From contig NZ_JOFH01000001.1 of assembly GCF_000721235.1 (NCBI RefSeq), forward strand, positions 484,167 to 548,166: a DNA stretch of 64,000 nt, in the 5' to 3' direction. Each line of letters starts with the position of its first letter. The first letter of the stretch is position 1. This document shows, piece by piece, positions 61,277 to 64,000 of the stretch. Origin of the DNA: Streptomyces olivaceus (lineage in GTDB: Bacteria > Actinomycetota > Actinomycetes > Streptomycetales > Streptomycetaceae). The position numbers and the translations under genes were made by a program. Below the pieces are notes generated by a model. It was not told the DNA's origin. It did no database searches and worked only from the letters and a program-made list of their open reading frames with translations.

Positions 61277-62788
61277 TCAGCCGGACATGCGCTCGGCCGT
61301 GCTGCGCAGGGCCTCGGCGAGGGTGGTGAGGAACAGGTCGAGAGCGGCATCCTCGACCACGGCCGGCGGGGTGAGCCGCAGGACCCGGGTGGAGTTGAGG
61401 GAGTGGTTGACGAGGACGCCGCGGGCGATCATCTCCAGCAGGAGTTCGCCGACGGCCTGTTCCTCGGCGAACTCGATGCCGATCAGCAGCCCCCGGCCGC
61501 GCACCTCGCGGACCAGGCCGCCCTCGTAGGGCGCGCACACCTCCCGTACGGCGGCCAGCACCCGCAGGCCGAGCGCCGCGGCGCGGGCCACGGTGTTCTC
61601 CTCCTCCATCGCCCGTACGGCGGCCAGTGCGGCGGCGCAGGCGATCGGGGAGGCGCCGAAGGTGGAGGTGTGCAGGTAGGGGTCGCGGCTGAAGGGCGCG
61701 TAGGCCTCGGCGGTGGCGGCCATCGCGGCGATCGGTACGACGCCGCCGCTGAGCCCCTTGCCGGCCAGCAGGACGTCCGGGACCACCTCCTCGGCGTCCA
61801 CGCCCCACCAGGTGCCGAGGCGTCCCATGCCGGTCTGGATCTCGTCGACGACCAGCAGGGCGCCGTACACCCGGCACAGCGCGCGCACCTGGCGGAGGTA
61901 GCCGGGGCGGGGGATGCGGACGCCGCCCTCGCCCTGGACGGGTTCGACCACGACGCAGGCCCGGTCGCGGCGGGCGGCCAGCGCCTGTTCGAGGTCGGCC
62001 GGGTCGTCGTAGGCGACCTGCGTGACGTCCGGGAGCAGGGGCTGGAACGGTGTCTGGTAGGTGGGGTTGGCGGTGACGCTGAGCGCGCCGAGCGTCTTGC
62101 CGTGGAACCCTCGGCGGGTGGTGATCACCGAGGTGCGGCCGTGGGCGCGGGCGAGCTTGAGGGCGGCCTCGGTGGCCTCGGCGCCGGAGTTGACGAAGTG
62201 GACGAAGTCGACGCCGGGCGGGGTGTGGGCCGCGAGGGCCTGGGCTGCGCGGGCGGCGACCGGTTCGAGGAAGACGCGGCTGGCCAGCGGGTGGGTGTCG
62301 ATCTGCCGGTGCACGGCCTCGACGACGGCCGGGTGGCGGTGGCCCAGGATGAAGACGCCGTAGCCGCCGAAGTCGAGGAAGCGGCGGCCGTCGTCGGCGT
62401 GGATCCAGGCGCCCTCGGAGCGCACCTCGGCCATGCCGCCCATGACCCGGCCCATGACGGCGCGGCCGGAGCCGATGTGCCTGAGGTAGAGGTCGACGAT
62501 GTCGGTCCGGTCGGGCGGGGCGCCCTGGGCGCGGTCGTCACTGGCGGCCGGGTCGGCCCGGCCGGGCTGGGGGGCCGGGCTGGGTGCGTCGGTCCGGTCG
62601 GGCTCGGCCGTCCGGCTGGGTGCGTCGGTCCGGTCGGGCTCGGCCGTCCGGCTGGGTGAGTCGGTCCGGTCGGGTCCGGCCGTCCACTCGGGCGGGGCGC
62701 CCCCGTCTATGTGTCCGGTGGGCTCGCCCGGTGGAGTGGGCGCAGGGGGCGTGGACGGGGTGGACGGGGAGGGAAGGGACATGGTCAC
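61277..62788 (-). CDS. Class III aminotransferase with a repetitive N-terminal extension
   Basis: A 503-residue PLP aminotransferase; the core (residues about 96-503) resembles acetylornithine/omega-amine transaminases. PLP phosphate binding is FVNSGAEATEAALK, PLP Asp in VVDEIQTGMGRLG and Lys in LAGKGLSGGVVP. The first 95 residues are Pro/Asp/Arg-rich with DRTDAPSRTAEP repeated, encoded by 36-bp tandem repeats. The GTG at 62788 overlaps the reductase stop (GTGA) and has GAGG seven bases upstream. It would aminate an aldehyde, plausibly that made by the neighbouring reductase. Confidence 0.9.
   Translation of the reverse strand: MTMSLPSPSTPSTPPAPTPPGEPTGHIDGGAPPEWTAGPDRTDSPSRTAEPDRTDAPSRTAEPDRTDAPSPAPQPGRADPAASDDRAQGAPPDRTDIVDLYLRHIGSGRAVMGRVMGGMAEVRSEGAWIHADDGRRFLDFGGYGVFILGHRHPAVVEAVHRQIDTHPLASRVFLEPVAARAAQALAAHTPPGVDFVHFVNSGAEATEAALKLARAHGRTSVITTRRGFHGKTLGALSVTANPTYQTPFQPLLPDVTQVAYDDPADLEQALAARRDRACVVVEPVQGEGGVRIPRPGYLRQVRALCRVYGALLVVDEIQTGMGRLGTWWGVDAEEVVPDVLLAGKGLSGGVVPIAAMAATAEAYAPFSRDPYLHTSTFGASPIACAAALAAVRAMEEENTVARAAALGLRVLAAVREVCAPYEGGLVREVRGRGLLIGIEFAEEQAVGELLLEMIARGVLVNHSLNSTRVLRLTPPAVVEDAALDLFLTTLAEALRSTAERMSG
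62580..62687 (-). repeat. Three 36-bp tandem repeats inside the aminotransferase gene
   Basis: Units start at 62580, 62616 and 62652. The first two are identical and the third differs at a few positions. They encode a 12-residue Asp/Arg/Thr/Ala/Pro repeat in the N-terminal extension and keep the reading frame. Confidence 0.85.
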
Positions 62789-63906
62789 GACGCCACCTCG
62801 GTCGGCGCGGTCGCGGCGGCCCGGTGCCGGCCGAGCAGGCCGGAGCGCCCCTCGGCCCAGCTCTCCGCGTTGCGCACCAGCGCGGCGCGGATGTCGCCCC
62901 GGGTCAGGCGGGTGCCGCAGCCGGCCGTGCCCAGCGAGGTGTCGAAGGGCAGTTCCCGCTGGAAGACCAGCAGCAGTTCCGCGTAGTGCTCAAGGCGGCG
63001 GCGGACCGAGGCGGGCAGCGCGGTGCCCTCCAGCATGGGCAGGAGCAGCCGGTGCACCGCCTCGACGGGGATGAGCCGGGGCCGCTGGGGGCGGGGCAGG
63101 CCGTGGTGGACGGCGACGTCGGCGCAGACGTCGGCGAACTCCCCCAGCTCGATGGCCTCCTTGCCCGCCGTCAGCCAGTACTCGCCGCTGCCGACGCCGC
63201 CCCTGACCAGGTCGCCGACGGCCCGCGCCACGTAGTCCTGGGGCACCATGTCGATCCGGGCGTCGGGCGCTCCGGGCAGGACGGGCACCTGTCCCAGGAC
63301 CATCGACCCGATCGTCTTGGTCAGCCCCTGCTGGCCGGCGATCCGCCCGGTCGCGGAGTCGCCCATGACGACCGAGGGCCGCACGATGGCGCCCGGTACC
63401 CCCGCGTCCCGCATCAGCTGTTCGGCCCGGCTCTTGGAGTCGAGGTAGGCCGCGGCCCCGGGAAAGCGGCGGCGGTCCTCTTCGGTGGGGGTGTTGGCCA
63501 CGAACGCGGTGCTCATCAGGTACAGCGGGGCGTCGGCCCGGGCCGCCAGGTCGAGCACGGTGTCCGCACCGCGCAGGTTGGTGCCGGTGATGTTCTCCGG
63601 CGGGGTGCGCCAGTTGGTCTCGGCGGCGGAGTGCAGCACCACGTCGACCTGGAGGGCCAGTTCGTGCCAGGCCCGGGGGCTCAGGCCGAGCCGCGGGGCG
63701 ACGAGGTCGCCCTCCAGTTCGCGCACCCGCGGGTCGCGCAGCGGGGTGTTGCGGCGCAGGCACAACAGGTCGTATTCGGCGGACAGTTCGTCGATCAGGG
63801 CGCGCCCGAGCACGCCGGAGCCGCCGGTGAGCAGCAGGGTGGGTCGGTCGCGCGGGCCGGTACGTCCGGCGGGCAGGACGGTGAGGCGCGGGTTGTCCGA
63901 CTGCAT
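62785..63906 (-). CDS. Thioester-reductase-like SDR (NAD_binding_4 family)
   Basis: A 373-residue extended SDR of the male-sterility/thioester-reductase type. NADP motif LLTGGSGVLGRALID, LEGDLVAPRLGLS, DVVLHSAAETNW, and catalytic Tyr-Lys in YLDSKSRAE; VRPSVVMGDS and DMVPQDYVARA are typical of carboxylic-acid and NRPS/PKS release reductases. It lacks adenylation and carrier domains, so it would act on a chain on a separate carrier. I take ATG 63906 (GGGAG nine bases upstream) over the GTG at 63936, which lies in a stem. It heads the coupled minus-strand set. Confidence 0.87.
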   Translation of the reverse strand: MQSDNPRLTVLPAGRTGPRDRPTLLLTGGSGVLGRALIDELSAEYDLLCLRRNTPLRDPRVRELEGDLVAPRLGLSPRAWHELALQVDVVLHSAAETNWRTPPENITGTNLRGADTVLDLAARADAPLYLMSTAFVANTPTEEDRRRFPGAAAYLDSKSRAEQLMRDAGVPGAIVRPSVVMGDSATGRIAGQQGLTKTIGSMVLGQVPVLPGAPDARIDMVPQDYVARAVGDLVRGGVGSGEYWLTAGKEAIELGEFADVCADVAVHHGLPRPQRPRLIPVEAVHRLLLPMLEGTALPASVRRRLEHYAELLLVFQRELPFDTSLGTAGCGTRLTRGDIRAALVRNAESWAEGRSGLLGRHRAAATAPTEVAS

Positions 63907-63931
63907 GGGTGTGTTCTCCCAACGGGTCTCG

Positions 63932-63950
63932 GTCACCGGAGAGCGGTGAC
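63932..63950. promoter_or_regulatory. Inverted repeat upstream of the reductase
   Basis: GTCACCG (63932-63938) and CGGTGAC (63944-63950) form a perfect 7-bp inverted repeat around GAGAG, about 30-45 bp upstream of the reductase ATG. It could be an operator or a leader hairpin for the minus-strand set. Confidence 0.45.
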
Positions 63951-64000
63951 GGCACGGCAGAAGCGGGGAGGGAGGGGCGGGGAGACGAACGGGGCGGGAG

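Noticed and set aside
62580..62687. Direct repeats as a CRISPR-like array
   Set aside because: The 36-bp units are contiguous with no spacers and lie in frame inside a coding gene.
1..64000. tRNA, rRNA, CRISPR array, integrase or transposase genes
   Set aside because: I looked for T-loop-like GGTTCGA stretches, regularly spaced direct repeats and recombinase motifs on both strands and saw none; a tRNAscan or CRISPR finder run would be decisive.

Overview
The window is a stretch of Streptomyces chromosome. It has very high GC, GTG and TTG starts, extensive GTGA/ATGA stop-start overlaps, and marker families of the genus: RppA, CYP158-type P450, an HATPase / XRE-DUF5753 / DUF397 module, an ECF41 sigma factor and an actinobacterial c-di-AMP leader. 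From memory, gene content and order to about 49 kb resemble the SCO1205-SCO1265 region of S. coelicolor. I could not run a comparison, so treat that as recall.

Layout. (1) 1-3.5 kb: aldehyde dehydrogenase tail, a small protein, then rppA - P450 - cupin, a three-gene coupled operon that makes tetrahydroxynaphthalene and turns it into flaviolin and biflaviolin. (2) 3.5-9.5 kb: acyl-CoA dehydrogenase with a divergent TetR gene, peptide deformylase, the lipid II amidation pair MurT/GatD, and phosphofructokinase. (3) 9.6-15.5 kb: a CtaG-type membrane protein, then a four-gene minus-strand operon of LytTR response regulator, DUF485-like protein, sodium:solute symporter and LytS-type kinase. (4) 15.5-18.9 kb: Lrp/AsnC regulator, dimethylargininase, ornithine aminotransferase, and a convergent RpiB-family isomerase. 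(5) 19-26.7 kb: MHS transporter, acyltransferase, epimerase, secreted tripeptidyl aminopeptidase, an orphan antitoxin, a divergent ClpP and an NlpC/P60 hydrolase behind a c-di-AMP riboswitch. (6) 26.8-28.6 kb: HATPase / XRE / DUF397 module whose regulator carries a TTA codon. (7) 28.6-33.1 kb: bioF divergent from bioBAD. (8) 33.3-42.7 kb: a methyltransferase pseudogene, a Fic-like/ribbon-helix-helix pair, GNAT, two CNNM/CorC proteins, SGNH hydrolase, purB, mug and an ABC exporter. (9) 42.8-49.7 kb: two-component system, ROK and GntR regulators with a DasR-type palindrome, ECF41 sigma, two alpha/beta hydrolases.

(10) 50.7-64 kb looks like an accessory, probably biosynthetic, region that runs off the right edge. 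It holds a FAD-dependent halogenase, an ECF-like sigma factor, an NPLAA-repeat protein, a UbiB-type kinase, a methyltransferase and a condensation-domain-like acyltransferase. A coupled minus-strand set follows: thioester-reductase-like SDR, class III aminotransferase, SRPBCC cyclase-like protein, flavin reductase and FAD oxidoreductase. Reductase plus aminotransferase suggests release of an acyl chain as aldehyde and conversion to an amine; the flavin reductase could serve the halogenase. No PKS, NRPS or FAS gene lies in the window, so the product cannot be named.

Two intergenic elements, at 369-447 and 49710-49893, share 25-bp inverted ends whose differences are compensatory between the arms. 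This is the most unusual non-coding signal here. No tRNA, rRNA, CRISPR array, transposase or prophage gene was seen.
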